This document shows, in pieces, positions 51,884-62,845 of a stretch of DNA of 64,000 nt. The notes under the pieces are model-generated. The model worked only from the letters and a program-made list of their open reading frames with translations, ran no database searches and was not told the origin of the DNA. The DNA is from Hydrogenophilales bacterium (GTDB taxonomy: Bacteria; Pseudomonadota; Gammaproteobacteria; Burkholderiales; Thiobacillaceae), in the NCBI GenBank assembly GCA_016195805.1, contig JACPYT010000009.1:186001-250000 (forward strand), read 5' to 3'. The translations under genes were made by a program, and so were the position numbers. Positions within the stretch are counted from its first letter, which is position 1; every line of letters begins with the position of its first letter.

Positions 51884-52429
51884 TCATGCGTCCTTTAAAG
51901 CGTAAATGGCGGGCAGATTGCGCCACAGCCCGTAAGCGTCCATGCCGCAGCCGAACACATAGCGGTCGGGCACGTCCAGCCCCACGAAATCGGCCCGGAT
52001 CGGCTTGACGAGGCCGTTGTCTTTGTTGGTCAGCACCGCCGACCAGACGTGTGCCGCGCCCATGCCGACCAGCTTGTCGCGGATGGCCGCCAGGGTTTCG
52101 CCCTCGTCCAGGATATCGTCCAGCACCAGCACGTTGCGGCCGACCACGTTCTGCCCCGGCAGCACCCGCCATTCCACTTCCCCGCCTTCGGTCTTGCCGC
52201 GATAGCGGGTCACGTGCAGGTAGTCGAATTCCAGCGGAAACCGCAGCCGCGGCAGCAACTGGCCAGCGAACACCACCGCACCGCCCATCACGGCCAGCAC
52301 CAGCGGAAACGCGTCCGCCAGTCCGCGACCGATCTCGCCCGCCAGGCGATCGAGCACAGCCTGCACTTCTCCCTCCGATGCGATGCACTCGGCGTGGTCC
52401 AGTAATTGTTGCGCATCCAGCCGCGTCAT
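51884..52429 (-). CDS. hpt: Hypoxanthine-guanine phosphoribosyltransferase
   Basis: Purine salvage; makes IMP or GMP from free bases and PRPP. 181 residues from ATG 52429. PRPP-binding motif VLVLDDILDEGETLAAI, upstream AVMGGAVVFAGQLLP, and C-terminal PDRYVFGCGMDAYGLWRNLP. With mtnP next door, hypoxanthine released from methylthioinosine could be recycled directly; that link is inference. Confidence 0.9.
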   Translation of the reverse strand: MTRLDAQQLLDHAECIASEGEVQAVLDRLAGEIGRGLADAFPLVLAVMGGAVVFAGQLLPRLRFPLEFDYLHVTRYRGKTEGGEVEWRVLPGQNVVGRNVLVLDDILDEGETLAAIRDKLVGMGAAHVWSAVLTNKDNGLVKPIRADFVGLDVPDRYVFGCGMDAYGLWRNLPAIYALKDA

Positions 52430-52555
52430 GAGGCACCCGGTATTCTTGGAAAGTCGGCAGTCTACCCGCAAGAGGCAGGCCGTGGCTTATAGCCACGCTC
52501 TATGGGGTGTCAGCCGAGGTTTCCAGAGTTTGCGCGGGTCGAGTAAGCTTGCGCC

Positions 52556-53116
52556 ATGTCGATTTCCCCTCGGCCCCCCTGCGAACCCGACGCCTCCGGC
52601 TGGCTACCCGGCGCACGCTGCCTGCCTTCGCCGAATTGCGATGCGCGTCCGGAAGGTGCGGTGATCGAGCTCATCGTCATCCACAATATTTCATTGCCGC
52701 CGGGTGTATTCGACGGCGACGCCGTGATCGATCTCTTCACCAACCGGCTCGACTGGGATGCGCATCCGTATTACCAAGGCATCCGCGGCCTCAAAGTGTC
52801 GGCGCACTTCTTCATCCGCCGCGACGGCAGCCTGATCCAGTTCGTGCCCTGCACGCTACGCGCCTGGCACGCGGGCGCGTCGAACTGGCAGGGGCGCGAG
52901 CGCTGCAACGACTTTTCCATCGGCATCGAACTGGAAGGCTCCGACGACCAGCCGTTCACCGATGCCCAGTATGCGGCCCTGATCCCGCTGCTGGCCACCC
53001 TGAAAACAGCCTACCCGATCCAGGCCGTGGTGGGCCACAGCGACATCGCACCAGGCCGCAAGACCGATCCCGGTCCTCATTTCGCCTGGCAACGGCTGGA
53101 TGCCCAGACGGCCTGA
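52556..53116 (+). CDS. ampD: 1,6-anhydro-MurNAc-L-Ala amidase AmpD
   Basis: Cytosolic zinc amidase in peptidoglycan recycling; its loss derepresses AmpC beta-lactamase in species that have it. 186 residues: zinc His43 in IVIHNISLPPG, AHFFIRRDGSLIQFVPC, WHAGASNWQGRERCNDFSIGIEL, and VVGHSDIAPGRKTDPGP with the His and Asp ligands. No good ribosome-binding site; TAAGCT lies 6 bp before the ATG, which might allow a leaderless message. Overlaps the next gene by 17 bp. Confidence 0.93.
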   Translation: MSISPRPPCEPDASGWLPGARCLPSPNCDARPEGAVIELIVIHNISLPPGVFDGDAVIDLFTNRLDWDAHPYYQGIRGLKVSAHFFIRRDGSLIQFVPCTLRAWHAGASNWQGRERCNDFSIGIELEGSDDQPFTDAQYAALIPLLATLKTAYPIQAVVGHSDIAPGRKTDPGPHFAWQRLDAQTA

Positions 53117-54683
53117 TCCGCTCGCCTGCATCGGGCTGGCCACGCTGCTGTTGCTTGCCAGTTGCGCGCCCACCCTCAATCTCGACGCCAGCCGTCCCGC
53201 CTCGCAGGCTTTGTCCAGCCAGGCCGACAGCCCCTTGAAAGACCGGCTGGCTGCCAGAATCCCGCCCGGCGAATCGGGCTTTCATCTGCTGCAGGGCGGC
53301 CATGCGGCGCTGGCCGCCCGCCTGGCGCTGGCGCAGCGCGCTACCCGCACGCTGGACGTGCAGTACTACCTGTTCCACAACGACACCACCGGCAAGCTGG
53401 TCGCCGCCTCATTGCTGTCAGCAGCCGATCGCGGCGTGCGCGTGCGCCTGCTGATCGACGACATCGACACCGCCGACAAGGAACTGGGGCTCGCCACGCT
53501 GAACGCCCACCCCAACATCCAGGTGCGGCTGTTCAACCCCTTCCACACCCGCAGCACCAACCTGCTGGTGAAAGGCTGGCAGGCATTGCGCGAACGCGTC
53601 CGCCTCAACCGGCGCATGCACAACAAGCTCTTCATCGCCGACAACCAGCTCGGCATCGCCGGCGGGCGCAACATCGGCGACGAGTATTTCGCCGCCGACG
53701 ACAAGCTCGCCTTCGTCGACCTCGATGTCGTCGCCGCCGGCGCCATCGTCGACGCGATGTCGCAGTCGTTCGACGCATACTGGAACAGCGCGGCCGCCGT
53801 GCCCGCCTCCGCCCTGCCGGTTCGGGCCAGCGACCAGCGGCTGCAGCGCACCACCCGGATCCTGAACCAGTTCCGCGCCCGGCACCTCGACAGCGACTAC
53901 GGCCGCGCCCTGACTGCCGCCGATCCCATCCCCGGACTGCTCAGGGGAACCATTCCCTGGCAAATCGCGCACGCCGATCTCATCGTCGATCCGCCGGAAA
54001 AAGTGCTCAGGCACAGCGAATCATCCTCCCGGCTGCTGATGGGTCAACTCGCCGGGCTGGGGATCAATCCCACCCGCCACGCCCTCATCGTGTCGGCCTA
54101 CTTCGTACCCGGCGCCACCGGCATGGCCTATCTCGAATACTGGCGCAGCCAAGGCGTGCAGGTCGACGTGCTGACCAACGCCTACGCCGCCAGCGACGTG
54201 CCGATCGTGCATGCCGGCTACGCCAACTATCGCATTCCGCTGCTGGAAGCCGGCGTCAATCTCTACGAGCTGAAGCCCGTGGCCGAACCCATCGGCGGAC
54301 GCCTGCGCGACCTCCCCAGCGGCTCGTCGCGCGCCAGCCTGCACGCCAAGACCTTCGTCTTCGACGACGAACACGTATTCATCGGCAGCTTCAACTTCGA
54401 CCCGCGCTCGGCCCTGCTCAACACCGAAATGGGCCTGGTGATCCATTCGCCCGAACTCGCCCGCGAGGTCACCGCCATGGCCGAGAACGCCATGCGTCCC
54501 GAACGCAGTTTCCGGCCGCGGCTCGTCGTCGAAACCCGCGACAACAAGGTCGTGAAACGCCTGCAATGGACCGACGTCCATCAAGGTACGGAGCGCACCT
54601 TCGACCTCGAGCCGGAAACCACCCCGATCCAGCGCGGCCTGTTGCGCGTGCTGCAGGCGCTGCCGATCGAGGATTACCTGTAA
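53100..54683 (+). CDS. clsC: Phospholipase-D-family cardiolipin synthase (ClsC-like lipoprotein)
   Basis: 527 residues. N-terminal signal with lipobox LLASC (Cys near residue 22), unlike ClsA. Two HKD motifs: [25 protein letters not shown] region and [24 protein letters not shown]. The overall order [27 protein letters not shown], then long insertion matches the YmdC/ClsC group, which makes cardiolipin from PG and PE. Lipoprotein form is a clear difference from E. coli ClsC and may place it in the periplasm. Confidence 0.85.
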   Translation: MPRRPDPLACIGLATLLLLASCAPTLNLDASRPASQALSSQADSPLKDRLAARIPPGESGFHLLQGGHAALAARLALAQRATRTLDVQYYLFHNDTTGKLVAASLLSAADRGVRVRLLIDDIDTADKELGLATLNAHPNIQVRLFNPFHTRSTNLLVKGWQALRERVRLNRRMHNKLFIADNQLGIAGGRNIGDEYFAADDKLAFVDLDVVAAGAIVDAMSQSFDAYWNSAAAVPASALPVRASDQRLQRTTRILNQFRARHLDSDYGRALTAADPIPGLLRGTIPWQIAHADLIVDPPEKVLRHSESSSRLLMGQLAGLGINPTRHALIVSAYFVPGATGMAYLEYWRSQGVQVDVLTNAYAASDVPIVHAGYANYRIPLLEAGVNLYELKPVAEPIGGRLRDLPSGSSRASLHAKTFVFDDEHVFIGSFNFDPRSALLNTEMGLVIHSPELAREVTAMAENAMRPERSFRPRLVVETRDNKVVKRLQWTDVHQGTERTFDLEPETTPIQRGLLRVLQALPIEDYL

Positions 54684-54690
54684 GCCACGG

Positions 54691-54696
54691 TAAAAT
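54691..54696 (+). promoter_or_regulatory. -10 element of the purT promoter
   Basis: TAAAAT, 28 bp before the purT ATG. No clear -35. Confidence 0.35.
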
Positions 54697-54724
54697 CGGG
54701 TTTTCGGTTCTGCTGGATTTCCGT

Positions 54725-55921
54725 ATGCGCCTCGGCACCCCGCTCTCCCCTTCCGCCACCCGTATCATGCTGCTGGGTGCGGGCGAACTCGGCAAGGAAG
54801 TCATCATCGCCCTGCAACGGCTGGGCGTCGAAGTCATCGCGGTCGACCGCTACAAGAACGCACCGGGCCATCAGGTCGCGCACCGCGCGCACGTCATCGA
54901 CATGAGCGACGGCAAGGCCCTGCGCGCACTGATCGAGGCGGAGAAACCGCATCTGGTGGTGCCGGAAATCGAGGCCATCGCCACCGAGACCCTGCTGGAG
55001 ATCGAGGCCGCCGGGCTGGCGGAAGTCATTCCCACCGCGCGCGCCGCCAACCTCACCATGAACCGCGAGGGCATCCGCAGGCTGGCCGCCGAAACGCTGG
55101 GGCTGCCGACCTCGCCCTACGTATTCGCCGACAGCCTCGCGGAGATGAGCGACGCCGCGGCCAGGCTCGGCTACCCGGTGATCGTCAAGCCGGTGATGTC
55201 CTCGTCCGGCAAGGGCCAGTCGCGCGTCGACGACGCCAGCGAGCTCGCCGCCGCCTGGGACTATGCGGCAGCCGGCGGCCGGGTGCACAAGGGCCGCGTC
55301 ATCGTCGAGGGGGTGATCGACTTCGACTACGAGATCACGCTGCTGACCGTGCGCGCCCTGGGAAGCTCGGGCGAGGTCGAGACGCATTTCTGCGAACCTA
55401 TCGGTCATGTACAGGTGAAGGGCGATTACGTCGAATCGTGGCAGCCGCAGGCGATGACCGCCGCCGCACTCAAACGCGCCCAGGAAATCGCCGCCGCCGT
55501 CACCGGCAACCTCGGCGGGCGCGGCATCTTCGGCGTGGAGCTGTTCGTCAAGGGTGATACCGTGTGGTTCTCCGAGGTCAGCCCACGCCCGCACGACACC
55601 GGCATGGTGACGATGGCGACGCAGCGGCTGAACGAGTTCGAGTTGCACGCGCGCGCCATTCTCGGCCTGCCGGTCGACCCCAGCCTGCGCGAACCCGGCG
55701 CGTCGGCGGTGATCTACGGCGGCATGGACGCCGCGGGCATCGCCTTCGACGGCGTCGCGGAAACCTTGCGTACGCCCGGCGTCGACCTGCGCCTGTTCGG
55801 CAAGCCTGAAGCCTTCGCCCGCCGCCGCATGGGCGTGGCACTCGCCACAGCCGCCAGTACGGACGAGGCCCGTAGCCTGGCAAAAGCGGCGGCGGCAACC
55901 GTCAAGCCGGTGAAGGCCTGA
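54725..55921 (+). CDS. purT: Formate-dependent phosphoribosylglycinamide formyltransferase
   Basis: Formylates GAR with formate and ATP in purine synthesis. 398 residues: [29 protein letters not shown]-grasp core ([38 protein letters not shown]) and [19 protein letters not shown] 54725 gives the normal family length. Two bases separate its stop from the globin gene. Confidence 0.96.
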   Translation: MRLGTPLSPSATRIMLLGAGELGKEVIIALQRLGVEVIAVDRYKNAPGHQVAHRAHVIDMSDGKALRALIEAEKPHLVVPEIEAIATETLLEIEAAGLAEVIPTARAANLTMNREGIRRLAAETLGLPTSPYVFADSLAEMSDAAARLGYPVIVKPVMSSSGKGQSRVDDASELAAAWDYAAAGGRVHKGRVIVEGVIDFDYEITLLTVRALGSSGEVETHFCEPIGHVQVKGDYVESWQPQAMTAAALKRAQEIAAAVTGNLGGRGIFGVELFVKGDTVWFSEVSPRPHDTGMVTMATQRLNEFELHARAILGLPVDPSLREPGASAVIYGGMDAAGIAFDGVAETLRTPGVDLRLFGKPEAFARRRMGVALATAASTDEARSLAKAAAATVKPVKA

Positions 55922-55923
55922 AC

Positions 55924-56304
55924 ATGCAGACGCACTACGAACGCCTCGGCGGCGGCGACATCCTCCGCAAGCTGGTCGACCGCTTCTACGATCTGATGGA
56001 CGAAGACCCGGATTACTACGGCATCCGCAAGCTGCACCCGGCCGACCTCACCGAATCGCGCAACAAGCTGTTCTGGTTCCTCTCTGGCTGGACGGGTGGT
56101 CCACCCGAATACACCGACCGCTTCGGCCACCCCTTCCTGCGCCGCCGCCATATGCCCTTTTCCATCGGCGAAGCGGAGCGCGATCAGTGGATGGGCTGCA
56201 TGATTCGCGCGATGCAGGACGTGGGTGTGGATGCCGCGATGCAGCAGGAACTGGTCGCTGCCTTCTTCAAGACCGCCGATTTCATGCGCAACCAGCCGGG
56301 ATAA
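55924..56304 (+). CDS. Group II truncated haemoglobin
   Basis: 126 residues. TrHbII features: YERLGGGDILRKLVDRFYDLM (Tyr B10 region), FWFLSGWTGGPPEYTDRFGHPFLRRRHMPF with the proximal His in the F helix, and DQWMGCMIRAM with Trp G8 that defines group II. These proteins bind oxygen, NO or sulphide-related ligands. Sits between purT and a gene of unknown function in one transcription unit; no link to purine synthesis is known. Confidence 0.93.
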   Translation: MQTHYERLGGGDILRKLVDRFYDLMDEDPDYYGIRKLHPADLTESRNKLFWFLSGWTGGPPEYTDRFGHPFLRRRHMPFSIGEAERDQWMGCMIRAMQDVGVDAAMQQELVAAFFKTADFMRNQPG

Positions 56305-56306
56305 GG

Positions 56307-57584
56307 ATGAAACGGCTGCTTGGCTGGAGCGCGCTGTTCGCTGTGCTGGCCGCACTCATCGTGCTGCCCTGGCTGATGCTGGATGACACCCCGGCGGCCG
56401 AGCCGCCGGCACAATTCCGCCGCACCGACCTCGCCTGGATCAAATCGCTGTTCGAGAAGCACGACCCGCGCGGGCAAACGCCCGACGTGGTCCAGAGTAT
56501 CCAGCTCGACGAGGCCGACCTCGACCGGCTGCTCAACTATGCTGTCGAACTGCGCCGCGTCAGCGGAATTTCCGCCGAACTCACTCCGGGACTGGCCACG
56601 CTCACGGCCACGCTGACCGTTCCGCCTTTATACCCGTCCGGGTGGAATCCGTTCGGGCGCTACCTCAACATCACCGCCGAAGTGGCCGAGGTGCCCGGCG
56701 GCGTGCGCATCCAGAGCCTGCAGCTCGGCAGCCTGCCGCTTCCGGGTGCGCTGGCCGACTGGACGGCGCGCCTGGCGCATCGCTGGTTGCTTCGCGACAA
56801 GACCTATGCTGCGCTGGCCGATGCGTTCACCGGAGTGAGCTTCGACGAAAACCAGGCCACCCTGGATTACCGCTGGCGTCCCGAACTGCTGACCCGGATC
56901 GAACGCAAAAGCGCCGAACTGCTGATCGCGCCGGAAGACCAGGCACGCATGCTGGCCTATGCCGCCAGACTGGACGCCCTGCTGAAACTCCACCCGCGCG
57001 GCAGCACGGTGCCGCTGGTAAGCGTCACCGGCCCGCTGTTTACCTACGCCGCCCTGCAAACCGGCAACGACGCCCGCGAGGAAAACCGCGCCGCACTCAC
57101 CGCACTGGCCGCGTATCTGGGGGGGATCAGCCTGCCCAAGCTGCTGGAGGGCGACAGCCATTCGATCCGCCGGGCGCCGCGCGTCCTGCTGGCTATCCAC
57201 GGGCGACGCGACTTTGCCGAGCATTTCGTGATTTCCGCCGCGCTGGCGGCCAACGGCGGCAGCCGCCTAGCCAACGCCATCGGCCTGATCAAGGAAGAAG
57301 AAGATGCCGACCGAGGGTCGGGGTTCAGTTTCACCGACCTGGCCAATGATCGTGCCGGCGTGAAGCTCGGCACGCGCGCGACCGGCGATGACGCTGCCCG
57401 GGTGCGGCAACTGCTGGCCAGCGCCCGCAGCGACGCGGACCTGTTGCCGGACTTTCGCGACCAGCCGGAATTCATGCCGCAGACCGAATTCGACCGCCGT
57501 TTCGGACCGGTCGGCAGCGCACGCTACCAGCAGATGATCGAGCGCATCGACGCCCGCCTCGCCGCGCATCCGCTTGTCCAATGA
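56307..57584 (+). CDS. Membrane-anchored protein of unknown function
   Basis: 425 residues; AAGGA overlaps the start region, ATG at 56307. One N-terminal membrane anchor (LFAVLAALIVLPWLML), then a soluble region, probably periplasmic, with alternating strands and helices (LLNYAVELRRVSGISAEL; AEVAEVPGGVRIQSLQLGSLPLPG) and a C-terminal helical half (HFVISAALAANGGSRLANAIGLIKEE). I do not recognise a domain with a known activity. Last gene before the typA promoter. Confidence 0.7.
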   Translation: MKRLLGWSALFAVLAALIVLPWLMLDDTPAAEPPAQFRRTDLAWIKSLFEKHDPRGQTPDVVQSIQLDEADLDRLLNYAVELRRVSGISAELTPGLATLTATLTVPPLYPSGWNPFGRYLNITAEVAEVPGGVRIQSLQLGSLPLPGALADWTARLAHRWLLRDKTYAALADAFTGVSFDENQATLDYRWRPELLTRIERKSAELLIAPEDQARMLAYAARLDALLKLHPRGSTVPLVSVTGPLFTYAALQTGNDAREENRAALTALAAYLGGISLPKLLEGDSHSIRRAPRVLLAIHGRRDFAEHFVISAALAANGGSRLANAIGLIKEEEDADRGSGFSFTDLANDRAGVKLGTRATGDDAARVRQLLASARSDADLLPDFRDQPEFMPQTEFDRRFGPVGSARYQQMIERIDARLAAHPLVQ

Positions 57585-57608
57585 GCCCAATAAATAGTCA
57601 AGAAACCC

Positions 57609-57617
57609 TGTTATAAT
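57609..57617 (+). promoter_or_regulatory. Extended -10 promoter of typA
   Basis: TGTTATAAT, a perfect extended -10 (TG-N-TATAAT), 30 bp before the typA ATG. Confidence 0.6.
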
Positions 57618-57647
57618 GCCGGGTTTCCCCGAGTCCTGGCCCCCATC

Positions 57648-59480
<1,833 letters not shown>

Positions 59481-59506
59481 GCCAGACCCGGCGCTGCATT
59501 GAATAG

Positions 59507-59533
59507 AAACCCGGCTTCGTGCCGGGTTTTTTT
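59507..59533 (+). terminator. Rho-independent terminator of typA
   Basis: AAACCCGGC/GCCGGGTTT, 9-bp perfect stem, TTCGT loop, then a T-run. 26 bp after the typA stop. Confidence 0.95.
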
Positions 59534-59537
59534 ATGG

Positions 59538-59560
59538 TGGCGCGGGTAAAATCCGCGCCA
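59538..59560 (+). promoter_or_regulatory. Palindromic -10 region abutting the rmuC start
   Basis: TGGCGCGG and CCGCGCCA (8-bp arms) flank GTAAAAT; TAAAAT (59547-59552) ends 7 bp before the rmuC ATG, and the right arm reaches its first base. Transcription from this -10 would start at or next to the ATG. No ribosome-binding site is present. Confidence 0.5.
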
Positions 59561-60852
59561 TGCAAGCTATCGAAATCGGCCTCCTCGTCGGCCTCGCCCT
59601 CCTCATTCTTGCGACGCTTTTCCTGCTGCTGCGCCTCGGTGCACTGCGGCGCGAACAAGCCGGCCTGCCTGCGCTGTTGGCTCAGGACATGGAAGCCCGC
59701 CACCGCGCAGTCCTAACCGACCTGCACGCGGGCCTGTCGCAGCAGTCCGACCGCATGCAGACCCAACTTGCAGCGCTGCAGGTAGCGCAGACCGAGCGGC
59801 TCGCCGAAACGCGCGAAACCGTCACCGGCCAGTTCGGCCAGTTCCAGACTGCGATGCTGGAAAAGCTGATCGAGCAGGGGCGCGCCGAGCAAGGCCTGTT
59901 ACAGGACACGCTGAAGGGCATGACCGTGCAGTTCAACGAGCGCGTGCAGCAGCTGTCGCAGACGGTCGACGGCCGCCTCAATGAAATCTCCGGCAAGGTG
60001 GCCGAGCGGCTCGACGAAGGCTTCAAGAAGACCAACGAGACCTTCACCTCGGTGATGACGCGGCTGGCGGTGATCGACGAGGCGCAGAAGAAAATCGAAG
60101 GCTTGGCGTCCAACGTCGTGTCATTGCAGGAAATCCTCGGCGACAAACGCTCGCGCGGCGCGTTCGGCGAGGTCCAGCTGGAAGCGCTGGTGAGGAACAG
60201 CCTGCCGCCCGACGCCTATGCTTTCCAGTTCACGCTCAAGAGCGGCGCGCGCGCCGACTGCGTGCTGATCCTGCCGGAGCCGACCGGCACGGTGTGCGTC
60301 GATTCCAAGTTTCCGCTGGAAAACTACAGCCGCATGTTCGACGACAGCCTGCCGCCGAGCGAGCGCGACGCGGCACGGCGTCAGTTCAAGGCCGACGTCA
60401 AAAAGCATGTTGACGACATCGCCGCCAAATACATCGTCGACGGCGAAACCTCGGATGGCGCGGTGATGTTCCTGCCCGCCGAAGCGGTGTTTGCCGAGAT
60501 CCATGCCTACCACCCCGACCTGGTCGAGCACGCGCAGAAAAAGCGGGTGTGGCTGACCTCGCCGACCACGCTGATGGCCGTGCTCAATACCGCGCGCGCG
60601 GTGATCCGCGATTCGGAAACCCGGCGCATGGCCCACGTCATCAAGGACGAGCTGGGCAAGCTGGCGAAGGATTTCGCCCGCTTCGACGAGCGCATGAAAA
60701 AACTCGCCACCCACATCGAGCAGGCCAACAAGGATGTGAGCGAGGTGCGCATATCCAGCGACAAGATCAGTCGCCGCTTCCAGCAGATCGAGCGGGTCGA
60801 GCTCGAACACCCGGACGCGGCCAGCGCGCGCCTGCTCGACGACGACGAATGA
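59560..60852 (+). CDS. rmuC: RmuC-family DNA recombination protein
   Basis: 430 residues. Membrane anchor at 5-25, coiled coil (about 30-170, rich in Gln/Glu/Arg), then the RmuC nuclease-like domain with LGDKRSRGAFGEVQLE, CVDSKFPLENYSRM, KKHVDDIAAKYI, AVMFLPAEAVFAEIH and LTSPTTLMAVLNTARAV. E. coli RmuC limits inversion at short repeats. Operon with mtfA (ATGA overlap). Probably leaderless, see the region just upstream. Confidence 0.93.
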   Translation: MQAIEIGLLVGLALLILATLFLLLRLGALRREQAGLPALLAQDMEARHRAVLTDLHAGLSQQSDRMQTQLAALQVAQTERLAETRETVTGQFGQFQTAMLEKLIEQGRAEQGLLQDTLKGMTVQFNERVQQLSQTVDGRLNEISGKVAERLDEGFKKTNETFTSVMTRLAVIDEAQKKIEGLASNVVSLQEILGDKRSRGAFGEVQLEALVRNSLPPDAYAFQFTLKSGARADCVLILPEPTGTVCVDSKFPLENYSRMFDDSLPPSERDAARRQFKADVKKHVDDIAAKYIVDGETSDGAVMFLPAEAVFAEIHAYHPDLVEHAQKKRVWLTSPTTLMAVLNTARAVIRDSETRRMAHVIKDELGKLAKDFARFDERMKKLATHIEQANKDVSEVRISSDKISRRFQQIERVELEHPDAASARLLDDDE

Positions 60853-61646
60853 GCTGGTTTTCCCGTTGGCGCCGCGAACGCATTCTCCGGCGCCACCTCG
60901 TTCCGACTGACGCCTTCAAAACCGCTATCGCCCGCCTGCCGATCCTGCACCGACTGGACGCGTCGGAGCGGACGCGCCTACGGGAGGCCGCCAGCCTGTT
61001 CCTCCACGACAAGACCTTTTCCGCTGCAGGCGATTCAGAGGTCGATGATTCCATCCTGCTTGCCATCGCACTGCAGGCCTGCCTGCTGACGCTCAATCTC
61101 GGCGAGGACAGCTACCGCAGCTGGAGCGAGATCATTCTCTATCCCGATGAATTTCTGCGTCCCCGCGAGGAAATGGACAAGGTCGGGGTGGTGCATCACT
61201 CGCGCGACATCCTGGCCGGCGAATCCTGGCTAGGCGGGCCCCTGGTGCTGTCGCTCGCCGACGTCGAAGCCAGCGGCCAAGCCGACGGCTACAATGTCGT
61301 GCTGCACGAATTCGCGCACAAGCTGGACATGCTGAACGGCGACGCCAACGGCTTCCCGCCGCTGCATCGCGGCATGGATGCCGCTGCCTGGGCACGCGAT
61401 TTCAGTAGTGCCTACGAAGATCTATGCAAGCGCGTCGACGCGGGCGATGATACGGCCATCGACCCCTACGCCACCACCGACCCTGCCGAGTTCTTTGCGG
61501 TGCTGACCGAAATATTCTTCGAGATGCCGCATCTGCTCGATGCGGAATATCCGGCGGTTTACCGGCAGCTGCAGCAGTTCTATCGCCAGCATCCGCTGGC
61601 AGCCATGCCCTTCGGGCAACGACCGGAATCCCATGAGCACGACTAA
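60849..61646 (+). CDS. mtfA: MtfA peptidase (Mlc titration factor family)
   Basis: Zinc metallopeptidase that in E. coli binds the glucose repressor Mlc. 265 residues from ATG 60849. Zinc motif NVVLHEFAHKLDMLNG (HExxH) and the distant Glu in EFFAVLTEIFFE; N-terminal LRRHLVPTDAFKTAIARLPILHRL. No mlc or ptsG gene is seen in the window, so the regulatory partner is unknown here. Confidence 0.92.
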   Translation: MSWFSRWRRERILRRHLVPTDAFKTAIARLPILHRLDASERTRLREAASLFLHDKTFSAAGDSEVDDSILLAIALQACLLTLNLGEDSYRSWSEIILYPDEFLRPREEMDKVGVVHHSRDILAGESWLGGPLVLSLADVEASGQADGYNVVLHEFAHKLDMLNGDANGFPPLHRGMDAAAWARDFSSAYEDLCKRVDAGDDTAIDPYATTDPAEFFAVLTEIFFEMPHLLDAEYPAVYRQLQQFYRQHPLAAMPFGQRPESHEHD

Positions 61647-62802
61647 ACCCAACATCGCAGCACGCATGGACGGCATCGCGCCCTTCCACGTCATGGCCAT
61701 CCTGGCGCAGGCCCAGGCGCTCGAAGCCGCCGGGCGCGACATCATCCACCTCGAAATCGGCGAACCCGACTTCGCCACGCCCGCGCCCATCGTCGAGGCC
61801 GGAATCGCCGCGCTGCGCGCCGGCCACACGCACTACACCGGGGCGCTCGGCCTGCCTGCCCTGCGCGAAGCCATCGCAGGTTTTTATACGACACGCTGGC
61901 AGGCCGCCGTCGAGCTGGCGCGGATCGTGGTGACGCCCGGCGCATCCGGCGCCCTGCTGCTGGCGCTGGGCCTGCTGGCCGGCCCCGGCGATGAGGTGCT
62001 GATGGCCGACCCGGGCTATCCCTGCAACCGCCATTTCGCCGGGTTCTGCGACGCGCGCGCCGTCGGCGTCCCGGTCGATGCCGAAAGCGGCTTCCAGCTC
62101 ACCCTCGAGGCCATCGTGCGCCACGCCACCCCGGCCACCCGTGCCGTATTGATTGCCAGCCCGTCCAACCCCACCGGCACCGGCATTTCAGCCGACGAGC
62201 TTGCACGCATCCATGACTGGTGCCGCATGCAGGGCGTGGCCCTGATCGTCGACGAGATCTATCTGGCGCTGACCTACGATGGCGACGAGCACACGGCCGC
62301 GCGCTGGGACGACGTGTTCGTCGTCAACAGCTTCTCCAAGTATTTCCTGATGACCGGCTGGCGGCTCGGCTGGCTGGTGGCGCCCGCCTGGGCCATGCCG
62401 GCGCTGGAACGGCTGGCGCAGAATCTGTTCCTGGCGGCACCCACCCCGGCCCAGCACGCCGCGCTGGCTGCATTCTCGCCTGCCACGCTGGATCAACTCG
62501 AAGCCCGCAAGACCGAGCTCCGGGACCGCCGTGAGTTTCTGCTGCCCGCCCTGCGCGAACGGGGTTTCGCCATTCCGGTGACCCCACAGGGCGCGTTTTA
62601 CCTGTATGCCGATTGCAGCCGCTTCACCCGGGACAGCCAGGCCCTCGCCAGCCAACTGCTCGATCAGGCAGGTGTCGCGGTCGCGCCCGGAATCGATTTT
62701 GGCCATCATCACGCCGAGCGTCACGTCCGCTTTGCGTATACCCAGCCCCTGCCACGGCTAGCCGAAGCTCTGATCCGGATCGATCACTTCTTGCAGGCAT
62801 AA
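61633..62802 (+). CDS. Class I/II pyridoxal-phosphate aminotransferase
   Basis: 389 residues; starts 14 bp inside mtfA. Fold type I motifs: HLEIGEPDFATPAPI, HYTGALGLPALREAIAGFY, SPSNPTGTGIS, IVDEIYLALTYD (Asp/Tyr), and PLP-lysine in NSFSKYFLMTGWRLGW. Arg near the end in ERHVRFAYTQ binds the carboxylate. Aspartate, alanine or aromatic specificity cannot be told. In many betaproteobacteria this gene is called an aspartate or valine-pyruvate transaminase without proof. Confidence 0.88.
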   Translation: MSTTKPNIAARMDGIAPFHVMAILAQAQALEAAGRDIIHLEIGEPDFATPAPIVEAGIAALRAGHTHYTGALGLPALREAIAGFYTTRWQAAVELARIVVTPGASGALLLALGLLAGPGDEVLMADPGYPCNRHFAGFCDARAVGVPVDAESGFQLTLEAIVRHATPATRAVLIASPSNPTGTGISADELARIHDWCRMQGVALIVDEIYLALTYDGDEHTAARWDDVFVVNSFSKYFLMTGWRLGWLVAPAWAMPALERLAQNLFLAAPTPAQHAALAAFSPATLDQLEARKTELRDRREFLLPALRERGFAIPVTPQGAFYLYADCSRFTRDSQALASQLLDQAGVAVAPGIDFGHHHAERHVRFAYTQPLPRLAEALIRIDHFLQA

Positions 62803-62828
62803 AAAAACCGGCCTGAAGGCCGGTTTTT
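62801..62828. terminator. Bidirectional terminator between convergent genes
   Basis: AAAAACCGGCC/GGCCGGTTTTT: 11-bp perfect stem, TGAA loop, with A-run before and T-run after, so it can stop transcription from both the aminotransferase and the lipoprotein gene. Confidence 0.95.
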
Positions 62829-62845
62829 CGTTCCTGAGCCAGGAA

